From Octadecabacter algicola (lineage in GTDB: Bacteria; Pseudomonadota; Alphaproteobacteria; Rhodobacterales; Rhodobacteraceae), in NCBI RefSeq assembly GCF_021532625.1, contig NZ_JAKGAR010000003.1, forward strand, positions 1 through 64,000: 64,000 bases of DNA, read 5' to 3'. Positions 51,967 through 61,031 of this stretch are shown here, one piece after another (the first letter of the stretch is position 1; every line of letters starts with the position of its first letter). The notes under the pieces were generated by a model, which saw only the letters and a list, made by a program, of their open reading frames with translations, did no database searches and had not been told where the DNA came from. Both the position numbers and the translations under genes were made by a program.

Positions 51967-52162
51967 GCGAATTGGTGCTTTCTGGCGGTGCCACGCTTTA
52001 TTGCGGGCGGGGTTTCAAACGGCAGCAACACGGTCTTATGATGCCGACAAAGCAAGACCCGTAGGCGTACTGCCATCCTAGGACTGCAGAGCAATGGATC
52101 CTTGCCCGTCAAATTACGGGAAACGGCCATGTCAGTTGAAACAATATGTGGTCAAGCCGAGC

Positions 52163-52177
52163 ATCAGAAAATCTGAT
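52163..52177. promoter_or_regulatory. LysR-type box 1 (ATC-N9-GAT)
   Basis: ATCAGAAAATCTGAT is a 6-bp-arm palindrome between lysR and the hydrolase gene. Its sequence closely matches the box in front of lysR itself (16 of 20 bases over the extended site). Confidence 0.6.
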
Positions 52178-52207
52178 AACAATACGTCTGGCCTACCCAT
52201 TCGTGAT

Positions 52208-53125
52208 TTAGGCGTAGGGGAAAACCTCGAGGGCGGAATTCAGTTCTTCTTGTAAAATGTCAGCGAAAATCTGTGCAACCGCGCTCAACGGGCGTTTGCG
52301 GGTTTCAATCCGCATGTAATCCACAGTCAAAGGTGGATCGACAAGCATCGCGACCTTGCGTCGACTGCCATCAAGATCTGGTAGGCACATAATACCTGGC
52401 AAGATCGTAACCCAATCGGAACTTGCAACAAGGTTCAGCGTCCCATGCATCGTGTCCAATTCCAATATGGACGACACTTCTACTTCGTTTAGGGCCATGT
52501 AGTTTTCGATTAAGGTCCGGCGGGCATTTCCGGTCCCCGGGAGCACAAGACGAAGCGGTGCCAGCTCCTTTAGATGTACGCCGTTCTTGGTCATAGGAAT
52601 ATCACGGTCAGCGGCACAAACGAGGCACTCGCGATCTTGCCCCATAGATTTGGAAACCAGTGCTTCGTTGATCGCGAACGACGCAGGCACGACAGCGAAA
52701 TCCAATCGCCCCTCGACAACCTCCCCCGCGAGGGTGCTAGCATACCCTTCCGAAATTGACAGTCGGACTTCAGGGTATTCGCGGTCAAACCTAAGGAGAG
52801 CTTCTGTCAGGACCGCTCGCGTAAAGGTCGGCATTAGGCCCACATGAACATGCCCCACAACCGACTTTGACAGCCCTTTCAGTCGGTCTTCGGCGCGGCA
52901 GGCAGCGGCAAGAACTTTGACAGCCTCAAGATAGAATGCGCGCCCCTCTTCGGTCGGAGAAACCCCAGACGAGCTGCGGTGGAATAGGACAACGTTGTGG
53001 CGCTTTTCCATCTGGCTGACGTGCATCGACAGTCCCGATTGTGTCGCGTTCACTTTCTCAGCTGCCGCTGAAAACGAACCCTGTTCATAGACGGCGACAA
53101 AATACTGGAGCTGTTGGAGTTTCAT
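52208..53125 (-). CDS. LysR-family transcriptional regulator
   Basis: LTTR of 305 aa. The N-terminal winged helix reads LQQLQYFVAVYEQGSFSAAAEKVNATQSGLSMHVSQME. The effector domain (HVHVGLMPTFTRAVLTEALLRFDREYPEVRLSISEGYASTLAGEVVEGRLDFAVV) is like that of NAC/CbbR-type proteins. Effector unknown. It lies divergent from the BKACE gene; a dyad 9 bp upstream of its start suggests autorepression and activation of the BKACE side, the common LTTR layout. Confidence 0.9.
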   Translation of the reverse strand: MKLQQLQYFVAVYEQGSFSAAAEKVNATQSGLSMHVSQMEKRHNVVLFHRSSSGVSPTEEGRAFYLEAVKVLAAACRAEDRLKGLSKSVVGHVHVGLMPTFTRAVLTEALLRFDREYPEVRLSISEGYASTLAGEVVEGRLDFAVVPASFAINEALVSKSMGQDRECLVCAADRDIPMTKNGVHLKELAPLRLVLPGTGNARRTLIENYMALNEVEVSSILELDTMHGTLNLVASSDWVTILPGIMCLPDLDGSRRKVAMLVDPPLTVDYMRIETRKRPLSAVAQIFADILQEELNSALEVFPYA

Positions 53126-53133
53126 TTTTGGTA

Positions 53134-53148
53134 TCCGTTTTTCTGATA
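53134..53148. promoter_or_regulatory. LysR-type box 2 (lysR/BKACE divergent promoter)
   Basis: On the minus strand ATCAGAAAAACGGAT, flanked by GT and ACC (GTATC-N9-GATAC as inverted arms). It lies just upstream of lysR and 158 bp before the BKACE start. Confidence 0.65.
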
Positions 53149-53305
53149 CGATTTATGCCGTATTATTCTTATTTGTGAAAGGGCTGTCGCGGCTAACCTC
53201 CCAAAGACGATTCACGAGAACCATACAAATGACGAGAACTTCCCACTTGAACGGAAAGCCCAAAAAGCTGAGGTGTTCCGTAGGTTTGCAATCTGGAGAG
53301 ACGCA

Positions 53306-54079
53306 ATGAGACCCCTTCCAAAAATTATGGTTGCCCCAAATGGAGCACGGCGCGGCAAAGCTGATCACCCCGCCCTGCCAATCACCGACGACGAAGTTGT
53401 AGAAGTCGCAATTGCATCCCAAGCAGCAGGAGCGGATGGAATTCACATTCACATTCGCGATGATGCTGGTCAGCATCTCATTGATGCAGAAAGATACCGC
53501 GGCCTTCTGGATCGCCTTACGGTTGAGGTTCCAGAGATGTACCTGCAAGTCACGTCTGAGACCGCAGGGCAGTACGAAGCGGTTGAGCAGCAGGCCATGG
53601 TGCGGGAATTGCGACCCGACTACGTCTCTGTTGGCCTGCGCGAAATGGTTCGCCACCCAACGGACTGGACCACAGCACGTGATTTTTATCATTGGGCTCG
53701 CGGTGCAGGGGTAGAAATTCAACATATTCTTTACTCGCCTGATGACGTCCTTAACCTCGTCAACGCATTGAAGGATGGAAACATACCGGGGCAGGATCAT
53801 CTTGTTTTGTTTGTGCAAGGCACCTACGCTAACGGCTCGAAAGACAGCGTTGATCTGGAGGAGTACCTTACCCCCCTAGCGACGATGGACGGCTTCGAAT
53901 TCGACTGGATGGTGTGTGCTTTTGGTACACAAGAAACCAACAGTCTTGTTCGGGCTGCGGAACTGGGCGGAAAGGCCCGTGTGGGGTTCGAAAACTCGCT
54001 TCAGAACGCAGACGGGTCGCATGCCAAAGATAACGCCGAACGCGTGCGTGAAGTCTCTGCTGCCATTCTCGGCTTGTAG
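53306..54079 (+). CDS. 3-keto-5-aminohexanoate cleavage-like enzyme (BKACE, DUF849)
   Basis: Beta-keto acid cleavage enzyme family: condenses a beta-keto acid with acetyl-CoA and cleaves it to acetoacetate and an acyl-CoA (257 aa; the family is often 275-310 aa). Visible: MVAPNGARRGKADHPALPIT, the metal-binding HIHIR (about 44-48), YVSVGLREM and LVRAAELGGKARVGFENSL near the end. The start follows GGAGAG. The substrate within this family cannot be read by eye. Divergent from lysR and convergent with the flavin reductase gene. Confidence 0.86.
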   Translation: MRPLPKIMVAPNGARRGKADHPALPITDDEVVEVAIASQAAGADGIHIHIRDDAGQHLIDAERYRGLLDRLTVEVPEMYLQVTSETAGQYEAVEQQAMVRELRPDYVSVGLREMVRHPTDWTTARDFYHWARGAGVEIQHILYSPDDVLNLVNALKDGNIPGQDHLVLFVQGTYANGSKDSVDLEEYLTPLATMDGFEFDWMVCAFGTQETNSLVRAAELGGKARVGFENSLQNADGSHAKDNAERVREVSAAILGL

Positions 54080-54163
54080 TCAAAGCGGCGGGATGCGCGG
54101 CTTATGTCTCGCTCTAGATCCTACATCGCCCAACAATTTAAACCAATCGCCTCTATCCGCTCC

Positions 54164-55105
54164 TTACTTCGCAATGAGCTGGTGCAGGACTTCGGTGAAG
54201 TTACCGATCTGATCATCGTCCAGACCTTTGAATGTCTCTTCAGCGTGGCTGTCCGCCAATGCCCAGCATTGGCCTGCCCTGTCTTGTCCAGCCGCAGTCA
54301 GAGCATATTCATCGCCGCTTATCTCAACGAGACCACGATCGCTTAGGTTCACGAGAGCGGCGCGCGCTTCTTCGGTCGGAGTATGGAGGTTATCCACGAG
54401 CTTCTCGACGGGTAAACCCGACACATCAGCGAGAACCAGAAGGATGCGTGCCTCGATCAAGCTAAGCCCCAAGGTTTCCAATTTTGGTTGATACCTTTGC
54501 TGATAGGCCCGCACTGCGCGCAGCATTAAGAAGAACGTGTGGTTGCCCATTCGATCGTTTGCTGGCGTCTCTACTTCATGGTCCTCTGCCTTCGCAAAGG
54601 TCTCTGGATGGTTGAATACGACAGCGTAGGACCCCTGATGGAAGCACAGCGGCGAGCGCCCATAATCGTCAAAGGCCACTACCTTTCCCACGAAAATCCA
54701 GTGGTCTCCGCCGTCCAGCTTATCATAGCTTTCACATTGGAAACGCCCCGCGCAGTTTGGAAACACGGGAGCGCCCCCGATCCCTTCTTCCCATTCAATG
54801 CCAGCAAATTTGTCTTTCTGCTGGCGGGCGAAGTGGTTGGACATGTCCATCTGGTCAGACGCCAGAATGTTTACCGCAAAGTGGCTCGCATTCTCGAAAG
54901 CCTCGCAGCTGCGGGTGTCTTTCATGCTGCTCCACAAGATGAGTGGCGGATCCATCGACAGCGAATTGAAACTGCTCGCCGTGACGCCAACTTTGGTCCC
55001 ATCCGGCGCGGTGGCGGTGATAATAGTTACGCCGGTCGCGAAGTTCCCAAGCGCTCTGCGAAAGGCTTTTGGATCGATGTCATTGTTAATCATAGTGGTT
55101 GTCAT
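54164..55105 (-). CDS. Flavin reductase with C-terminal MarR-like domain (C1/HpaC2-type)
   Basis: Two-domain protein (313 aa). The N-terminal about 170 residues are a flavin-reductase-like split barrel (FRRALGNFATGVTIITATAPDGTKVGVTASSFNSLSMDPPLILWS, HFAVNILASDQMDMSNHFAR). The C-terminal half (about 195-313) has a MarR-type winged helix (LSLIEARILLVLADVSGLPVEKLVDNL, ARAALVNLSDRGLVE). The length and domain order match the C1 reductase of Acinetobacter p-hydroxyphenylacetate hydroxylase, in which the MarR-like domain controls the reductase on aromatic-substrate binding. It follows the luciferase-like gene by 18 bp; AGGGTGA precedes ATG 55105. Confidence 0.83.
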   Translation of the reverse strand: MTTTMINNDIDPKAFRRALGNFATGVTIITATAPDGTKVGVTASSFNSLSMDPPLILWSSMKDTRSCEAFENASHFAVNILASDQMDMSNHFARQQKDKFAGIEWEEGIGGAPVFPNCAGRFQCESYDKLDGGDHWIFVGKVVAFDDYGRSPLCFHQGSYAVVFNHPETFAKAEDHEVETPANDRMGNHTFFLMLRAVRAYQQRYQPKLETLGLSLIEARILLVLADVSGLPVEKLVDNLHTPTEEARAALVNLSDRGLVEISGDEYALTAAGQDRAGQCWALADSHAEETFKGLDDDQIGNFTEVLHQLIAK

Positions 55106-55123
55106 GCGTGTCACCCTATTGGC

Positions 55124-56230
55124 TTAGGACCCGTAGCTAGGTTCCGATTTCGTCACCTCTGTCAGCATTGGCATCACTTTCTCACCCATAAGGATCATGG
55201 ATTTCCGGCCAAGGTCGTAATCCGTCCAATCGTGGCCAGCGTAGACCAAATGTTGAAACGGTCCGGTTTCTTCGCGCAGTGCAAGGATCTGATCCGTGAC
55301 CGAGCTTGGGTCGCCATGAATAACCAGCCGATCAAGGACGTAGTCCAAAGTCACATCATCGTCGGGCATGTTCTGATCTTCTTTGAAGAGGTTCAAACGG
55401 CCGCCACTACGTAGCTTTGTAAGCAGCTGGGAATAGTAAAGGACGTATGGGCTACCTGGATCGCGGGCATAAGCGCGGGCCGTTTCCATATCGTCAGCGA
55501 CACAAATGTTTTTGGCGACCCGCCAATCGGAATAGTCGGGCACAATGCCAGCGTTCTCACAGCCTTCCACATATTTTGGCCAGTGGGTCGCGGCCCATTT
55601 CGGCAGAAGAAAGTTTGCAGAAATCGGCTGCCAACCACGTTCAGCCATAGCTGTTACGCCCTTAGAGAATGGAGCAACCGCGGTTCCAACGATCGGGGGG
55701 TGCGGGTCTTGGAAAGGCTTGATGATCTCACCCTGACCAATTTCCGGCATCATGGTGCGTTCGGTCGACACCTCCCAGAATTCACCCTTGAGGTTATAAG
55801 GAGCCTCTCCGGCCCAAATATCCAGAACCATATTGATGCACTCGAGGAACATCGCATTGCGGTCCTTGTCGAGTGTGCCAAAGATTTCGGCGTCCGACAT
55901 CAAACCACCAGGCGAGATTCCGAAATTCAACCGTCCCTCAAGCATATGGTCCAGCATCGCGACTTCCCCCGCGATACGGGCCGGATGCGAGTTCGGCATA
56001 TTTACGGTGCCCGTGCCAAGGCGGATGTTCTTCGTCTCGTAGGCCAAGCTCGCCAAAAACGCGACTGTCGAGGTAATAACCTCAGCTTTGTCTGTTGTGT
56101 GCTCGCCACAATACGCCTCAACAAAACCGAGCTGATCTGCGAGAATAAATGCCTCGCGGTCTTCTACATAGCTTTGGGAATAGGGCTTACCCAATGGGTG
56201 GATTGGCATAGTGAAGAATGACAGCTTCAT
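55124..56230 (-). CDS. Luciferase-like (LLM class) flavin-dependent monooxygenase
   Basis: Reduced-flavin-dependent monooxygenase of the bacterial luciferase/LimB group (368 aa). Markers: FFTMPIHPLGKPYSQSYVEDREAFILADQLGF, EHTTDKAEVITSTVAFLASLAYETKNIRLGTGTV, MLDHMLEGRLNFGISPG and the C-terminal QILALREETGPFQHLVYAGHDWTDYDL. Needs a reductase partner, which the next gene supplies. AAGGAG precedes the ATG. Substrate unknown; a ketone, terpene-like compound or sulfonate is possible. Confidence 0.87.
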   Translation of the reverse strand: MKLSFFTMPIHPLGKPYSQSYVEDREAFILADQLGFVEAYCGEHTTDKAEVITSTVAFLASLAYETKNIRLGTGTVNMPNSHPARIAGEVAMLDHMLEGRLNFGISPGGLMSDAEIFGTLDKDRNAMFLECINMVLDIWAGEAPYNLKGEFWEVSTERTMMPEIGQGEIIKPFQDPHPPIVGTAVAPFSKGVTAMAERGWQPISANFLLPKWAATHWPKYVEGCENAGIVPDYSDWRVAKNICVADDMETARAYARDPGSPYVLYYSQLLTKLRSGGRLNLFKEDQNMPDDDVTLDYVLDRLVIHGDPSSVTDQILALREETGPFQHLVYAGHDWTDYDLGRKSMILMGEKVMPMLTEVTKSEPSYGS

Positions 56231-56306
56231 CGGGAGACTCCTTATTTCTTGGTTCAGTGTGAAACATTGGTGCTAGTCAAAAAACTTAAACTTTCTGATG
56301 TTGTCT

Positions 56307-56321
56307 ATCTTGTTTCCTGAT
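56307..56321. promoter_or_regulatory. LysR-type box 3 upstream of the monooxygenase
   Basis: On the minus strand ATCAGGAAACAAGAT. It lies about 77 bp before the gene start; with TTGACT at 56275-56280 as a possible -35, the centre falls near -69, the usual LTTR activation position. The remaining 333-bp gap (56231-56563) holds no gene. Confidence 0.5.
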
Positions 56322-56563
56322 GCCCCTTCGCGCCCCATCGAGGGAAATCACCGGCGCCTATAGAGTGCTGGCAAGGCATTTCCTATCAATCTGAACCTTC
56401 CGTACGCCAACCACTAACTTTTTCCTGTTAATAATATTTTTTTCTTGTTGGGATTATTGCCTTCCTACGCAAAACCCGTTCAGGTGGTCGAAAGGGTCAA
56501 GGATTCGTTCGGCGTGCCCGTGATGGCCCGCCGATTTTCACACTGATCTCCAAAGGGGTTCAC

Positions 56564-57814
56564 ATGCGATATTCAGGATTTCGCGTCATCAAGGAAGCGC
56601 TGAGCGGCCACAAAGGCTGGACACCGGCATGGCGAGACCCCGAACCATCGGAACACTATGACATCGTCATTATCGGCGGTGGCGGGCACGGTTTGGCGAC
56701 GGCACACTACCTTGCCAAAGAATTCGGGCAATCTCGCATCGCGGTGATTGAAAAGGGTTGGATCGGCGGCGGCAACGTTGGCCGTAACACCACGATTGTG
56801 CGATCCAACTACCTACTGGACGGCAATGAGCCGTTTTACGAGATGTCGCTCAAGTTGTGGGAAGGTCTCGAACAAGACCTCAACTACAACGCAATGGTCA
56901 GCCAACGCGGTATCCTGAATCTAATCCATTCGGACGGGCAGCGGGATGCGTTCACACGGCGCGGCAATGCCATGATCCTGAACGGTGCAGATGCTGACAT
57001 GCTCAGCACTGCGGACATAAAAAAGCGTTATCCGTTCTTGAACACAGACGACGCACGTTTCCCGATCAAAGGGGGCTTGGCGCAGCATCGCGGCGGTACG
57101 GTACGTCATGACGCTGTCGCATGGGGCTATGCCCGCAGTGCGGACAGTCGCGGCGTCGATATCATCCAGAATTGCGAGGTTACAGGCTTTCGCATCGAGA
57201 ACGGTGTCTGCAAGGGCGTCGAAACATCGCGTGGGTTTATTAGCGCGGGTAAGGTCGGTTGCGCTGTGGCGGGCAACTCGTCGCGGTTGATGAGCAAAGC
57301 CAACATGCGCCTGCCCATCGAAAGCCACGTCTTGCAGGCCTTCGTCTCCGAAGGGCTAAAACCTGTCCTGCCCGGCGTCATTACATTTGGAGCGGGGCAC
57401 TTTTATTGCAGCCAATCCGACAAGGGAGGCCTTGTCTTTGGCGGCGACATTGACGGTTATAATTCCTATGCCCAGCGCGGCAATATGCCCGTGGTCGAAG
57501 ACGTCTGTGAAGGTGCAATGGCGATCTTCCCGATGCTAGGCCGTGCGCGGCTTTTGCGAATGTGGGGCGGGATCATGGACATGTCGATGGATGGCTCCCC
57601 GATCATCGATACAACCCACATAGACGGGCTCTATTTCAATGGCGGCTGGTGCTACGGCGGTTTCAAGGCGACGCCTGCCAGTGGCATGTCTTTTGCGCAT
57701 TTGCTGGCCAAAGGCGAACCACACCCCAACGCCGCGGCCTACCGTTTTGATCGGTTTGAAAAGGGCCTGATGATTGATGAGAAAGGGATGGGCAATCAGC
57801 CCAATTTACACTGA
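56564..57814 (+). CDS. soxB: Sarcosine oxidase beta subunit
   Basis: FAD/FMN subunit of heterotetrameric sarcosine oxidase, which demethylates N-methylglycine or related N-methyl amines (416 aa). The FAD motif VIIGGGGHGLATAHYLAKE is near the N-terminus. The GGTVRHDAVAWG segment carries the histidine expected to bind FMN covalently, and GWCYGGFKATPASG is near the C-terminus. AAAGGGG precedes the ATG. Overlaps soxD by one base. Confidence 0.94.
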   Translation: MRYSGFRVIKEALSGHKGWTPAWRDPEPSEHYDIVIIGGGGHGLATAHYLAKEFGQSRIAVIEKGWIGGGNVGRNTTIVRSNYLLDGNEPFYEMSLKLWEGLEQDLNYNAMVSQRGILNLIHSDGQRDAFTRRGNAMILNGADADMLSTADIKKRYPFLNTDDARFPIKGGLAQHRGGTVRHDAVAWGYARSADSRGVDIIQNCEVTGFRIENGVCKGVETSRGFISAGKVGCAVAGNSSRLMSKANMRLPIESHVLQAFVSEGLKPVLPGVITFGAGHFYCSQSDKGGLVFGGDIDGYNSYAQRGNMPVVEDVCEGAMAIFPMLGRARLLRMWGGIMDMSMDGSPIIDTTHIDGLYFNGGWCYGGFKATPASGMSFAHLLAKGEPHPNAAAYRFDRFEKGLMIDEKGMGNQPNLH

Positions 57815-58101
57815 TGATTATTGATCACCCCTTGCTTGGCCCCCGCGACAGCGCCGAATTCACCTACATGGGCGACGCCCGCTTGATCGATCGCCCGGAC
57901 CCAGACGGCGCGGATGCGGCGGCGGCGTTCTTTGACTATGCCTATCTGCGCGACAACCCTGCGGGCTGGCACCGGGAATTGTGGTTCCATGAGGCGGGTG
58001 ACCGATCTTGGTTGGTTGTGACACGCAACACGCTGACCCATGAGATTTCGAAAGTTGAACTCGCCCGTGAAGTAGCCCGTGCAAAGGGGCGTTCAAAATG
58101 A
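57814..58101 (+). CDS. soxD: Sarcosine oxidase delta subunit, zinc-ligand variant
   Basis: Small subunit (95 aa) of the heterotetramer. The overall SoxD pattern is clear: GPRDSAEFTYMGDARLIDRP, FFDYAYLRDNPAGWHRELWFHEAGDRSWLVVTRNTLTH. The two N-terminal cysteines of the usual CPxCG are replaced (DHPLLG) and the Cys in GC-x-x-W is Asp here; only the His of WFH is kept. So the usual Cys3His zinc site is absent. Overlaps soxB by one base and soxA by 4 bp. Confidence 0.9.
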   Translation: MIIDHPLLGPRDSAEFTYMGDARLIDRPDPDGADAAAAFFDYAYLRDNPAGWHRELWFHEAGDRSWLVVTRNTLTHEISKVELAREVARAKGRSK

Positions 58102-61031
58102 AACAGAAGAACCGGATCGACGGCGGCCAAATAGACCGCGACACAAAATTGAGATTCACCTTTGATGGTCATGTCTATCACGGACACGCAGGCGACACGC
58201 TGGCATCTGCTTTGTTGGCGAACGGTGTGCGGCTCATGGGGCGTAGTTTCAAATATCACCGCCCCCGCGGGCCATTGACTGCTGGGTCTGAAGAGCCGAA
58301 CGCTTTGGTGCAATTGCGCAGCAGAGCACGCCAAGAACCCAACACCCGCGCAACGACTGCGGAACTGTTCGACGGTCTGACCGCAACAAGCCAAAACCGA
58401 CTTGGGTCTCTGTCCTTCGATCTATTGGCGATCAATGACCGCGTATCAAATTTCCTAACGGCTGGGTTCTATTACAAGACCTTCATGTGGCCCAAGGCGT
58501 TTTGGGAAAAGGTGTACGAACCCATCATTCGCCGCGCGGCCGGGCTTGGGTCGCTTTCGCTTCAGGATGACCCCGATGTCTATGATAAGGGTTTTTTGCA
58601 TTGCGATCTGTTGATTATCGGCGCGGGGCCTGCGGGGCTGATGGCTGCGTTAACGGCTGCGCGCAGCGGTGCGGATGTGATCCTCGCGGATGAAGATTTC
58701 CGTATGGGCGGACGGTTGAATAGCGAAACCTTTGCGATTGGTGATGAGGCTGGTGCAGATTGGGCCGCGCAAACAGTCGCAGAACTGGCAGCGATGCCCA
58801 ACGTGCGGCTTATGGCGCGCACCACTGTCATCGGCGCGTTTGATCACGGCACTTACGGCGCGGTCGAACGGGTAAGCGACCATATCGCCACACCGCTGGA
58901 CGGCAAACCACGCCAAATACTGTGGCGGATCTATGCACAGAAAACCGTGTTAGCTGCGGGTGCCATCGAACGCCCGATTGCGTTCAACAACAATGATCGC
59001 CCTGGCATCATGACCGCCAGCGCCCTACGCAGTTACGCCAATCGTTTTGGTGTGGCTGTGGGCCGCCGTACTGCAATCTTCACCAACAACGATGACGGTC
59101 ATCGCACGGCTGCCGATCTGCATGCCAAAGGCTTGAAAGTCACTGTTATTGACCCTCGCCCAGATGCCCCGCGTTCAATGGGCTACGAAGTTCTAGCCGG
59201 TGCACAAGTAACTGACACCATGGGTCGGCTTGGACTGACATTTGTGCAGGTGCGCTTTTCGGACGGGACTGATCGGACCATCGAATGCAATGCCTTGGGC
59301 GTATCGGGTGGTTGGAACCCCAACGTGCACATGACGTGCCACCAACAAGGGCGCCCAGCGTGGAACGATGCCCTCGCGGCGTTTGTTCCTGATGCATTGC
59401 CCGTGGGAATGACCGTCGCGGGTGCCGCAAAGGGCGACCTATCCACCGCAGGTGCCCTGCTGGGGGGGGCTACAGCAGCACGCACCGCATTGGGCCTTAA
59501 AGGGCGCATACCAAAAATGCCTCAGGCCGAGGATGCCCCAGTCAGCGTCACCCCGTTCTGGTATGTTGAAGGCGCAAGCCGCGCGTGGCTTGACCAGCAA
59601 AACGACGTAACCGTGAAGGACGTAAAACTCAGCCACCAAGAGGGGTTCAAATCTGTCGAGCACCTCAAACGTTACACAACGCTTGGCATGGCCACTGACC
59701 AAGGCAAGACCGCCAACATGGGCGGGCTTGCGATTATGGCCGAACTTGCGGGAAAGACGATCCCCGAAGTCGGCACCACTATGTTCCGCCCTCCCTATAC
59801 TCCTGTTGCGATCGGGGCCTTGGGCGGACGGCACCGTGGGCAGGACTTCCACCCAAAACGCCTCACGCCGACCCATGCTTGGGCGGAAGAACAAGGCGCG
59901 GTTTTTGTTGAGGTCGGTAATTGGATGCGCGCCCAGTGGTTCCCTCGCGCGGGAGAAACCACATGGCGTGAAAGCGTCGACCGGGAAGTTCTCGCAACGC
60001 GCGGATCTGTCGGTGTTTGCGATGTAACAACCCTTGGCAAAGTCGACGTGCAAGGCGCGGATGCAGCAGCGTTCCTCAATATGATCTATTGCAACGGTTT
60101 CGCGAAACTACCGGTCGGCAAGGTGCGTTACGGGTTGATGTTGCGCGAAGACGGCATCGCTATGGACGATGGCACGGCCGCACGAATGGCCGACGATCAT
60201 TTCGTTGTCACGACCACCACCGCCAACGCCCTGCCCGTCTATCGCCATATGGAATTCGTGCGCCAATGCCTGGTGCCGGATATGGACGTACAACTTATAT
60301 CCACGACCGAAGCATGGGCCCAATACGCTGTTGCCGGACCGAACGCGCGCCGCGTGCTGGAGAAGATCGTCGATCAAGACATCAGCAACGACGCATTTCC
60401 GTTCATGGCCTGCGGTGACATCACGGTATGCGGCGGACTTCGCGCGCGTCTTTTCCGCATCTCGTTTAGTGGTGAGCTCGCCTATGAAATTGCCGTCCCA
60501 ACGGCCTACGGCGACGCGCTGATCCGCCGCATAATGGACGCTGGCGCCGAGTTCGACATCACCCCCTACGGCACCGAAGCACTCGGAGTTATGCGTATGG
60601 AAAAGGGTCATGCAGCGGGCAATGAGTTAAATGGCACCACCACAGCAGCGAACCTTGGTATGGGGCGCATGGTCAGCACCATGAAGGACAGCATCGGTGC
60701 GGTGCTATCACGGCGCGAAGGAATGAACCAATCGGACGACCTACGTGCCGTCGGGGTGAAGCCGATTGACCTAGCAGACAAGGTTCCAGCGGGCGCTCAC
60801 CTCATGGCGGCCGATGGTCCGGTAGCTGCTGCCCACGACCAAGGGTACGTGACTTCTGCCTGCTATTCCCCCAATCTGGGCCATCATATCGCGCTGGCCT
60901 TCCTCAAGGATGGCAGCAACCGGATCGGAGAGATCATGAGACTGGTTAGCCCACTGACGGGCGTCGATGTCGATGTGGAAATTTGCAGCGCCCATTTCAT
61001 TGACCCAGAAGGGGAGCGGCTCCGTGCATGA
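58098..61031 (+). CDS. soxA: Sarcosine oxidase alpha subunit
   Basis: Large subunit (977 aa). A ferredoxin-like N-terminus (GHAGDTLASALLANGVRLMGRSFKYHRPRG) is followed by an NAD-binding motif LLIIGAGPAGLMAALTAARSG (about 170) and a C-terminal aminomethyltransferase/GcvT-like folate domain (GMATDQGKTANMGGLAIMAEL; RISFSGELAYEIAVPTAYGDALI). The domain order matches SoxA. The folate domain accepts the methylene unit to form 5,10-methylene-tetrahydrofolate. Overlaps soxD and precedes soxG. Confidence 0.95.
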   Translation: MKQKNRIDGGQIDRDTKLRFTFDGHVYHGHAGDTLASALLANGVRLMGRSFKYHRPRGPLTAGSEEPNALVQLRSRARQEPNTRATTAELFDGLTATSQNRLGSLSFDLLAINDRVSNFLTAGFYYKTFMWPKAFWEKVYEPIIRRAAGLGSLSLQDDPDVYDKGFLHCDLLIIGAGPAGLMAALTAARSGADVILADEDFRMGGRLNSETFAIGDEAGADWAAQTVAELAAMPNVRLMARTTVIGAFDHGTYGAVERVSDHIATPLDGKPRQILWRIYAQKTVLAAGAIERPIAFNNNDRPGIMTASALRSYANRFGVAVGRRTAIFTNNDDGHRTAADLHAKGLKVTVIDPRPDAPRSMGYEVLAGAQVTDTMGRLGLTFVQVRFSDGTDRTIECNALGVSGGWNPNVHMTCHQQGRPAWNDALAAFVPDALPVGMTVAGAAKGDLSTAGALLGGATAARTALGLKGRIPKMPQAEDAPVSVTPFWYVEGASRAWLDQQNDVTVKDVKLSHQEGFKSVEHLKRYTTLGMATDQGKTANMGGLAIMAELAGKTIPEVGTTMFRPPYTPVAIGALGGRHRGQDFHPKRLTPTHAWAEEQGAVFVEVGNWMRAQWFPRAGETTWRESVDREVLATRGSVGVCDVTTLGKVDVQGADAAAFLNMIYCNGFAKLPVGKVRYGLMLREDGIAMDDGTAARMADDHFVVTTTTANALPVYRHMEFVRQCLVPDMDVQLISTTEAWAQYAVAGPNARRVLEKIVDQDISNDAFPFMACGDITVCGGLRARLFRISFSGELAYEIAVPTAYGDALIRRIMDAGAEFDITPYGTEALGVMRMEKGHAAGNELNGTTTAANLGMGRMVSTMKDSIGAVLSRREGMNQSDDLRAVGVKPIDLADKVPAGAHLMAADGPVAAAHDQGYVTSACYSPNLGHHIALAFLKDGSNRIGEIMRLVSPLTGVDVDVEICSAHFIDPEGERLRA

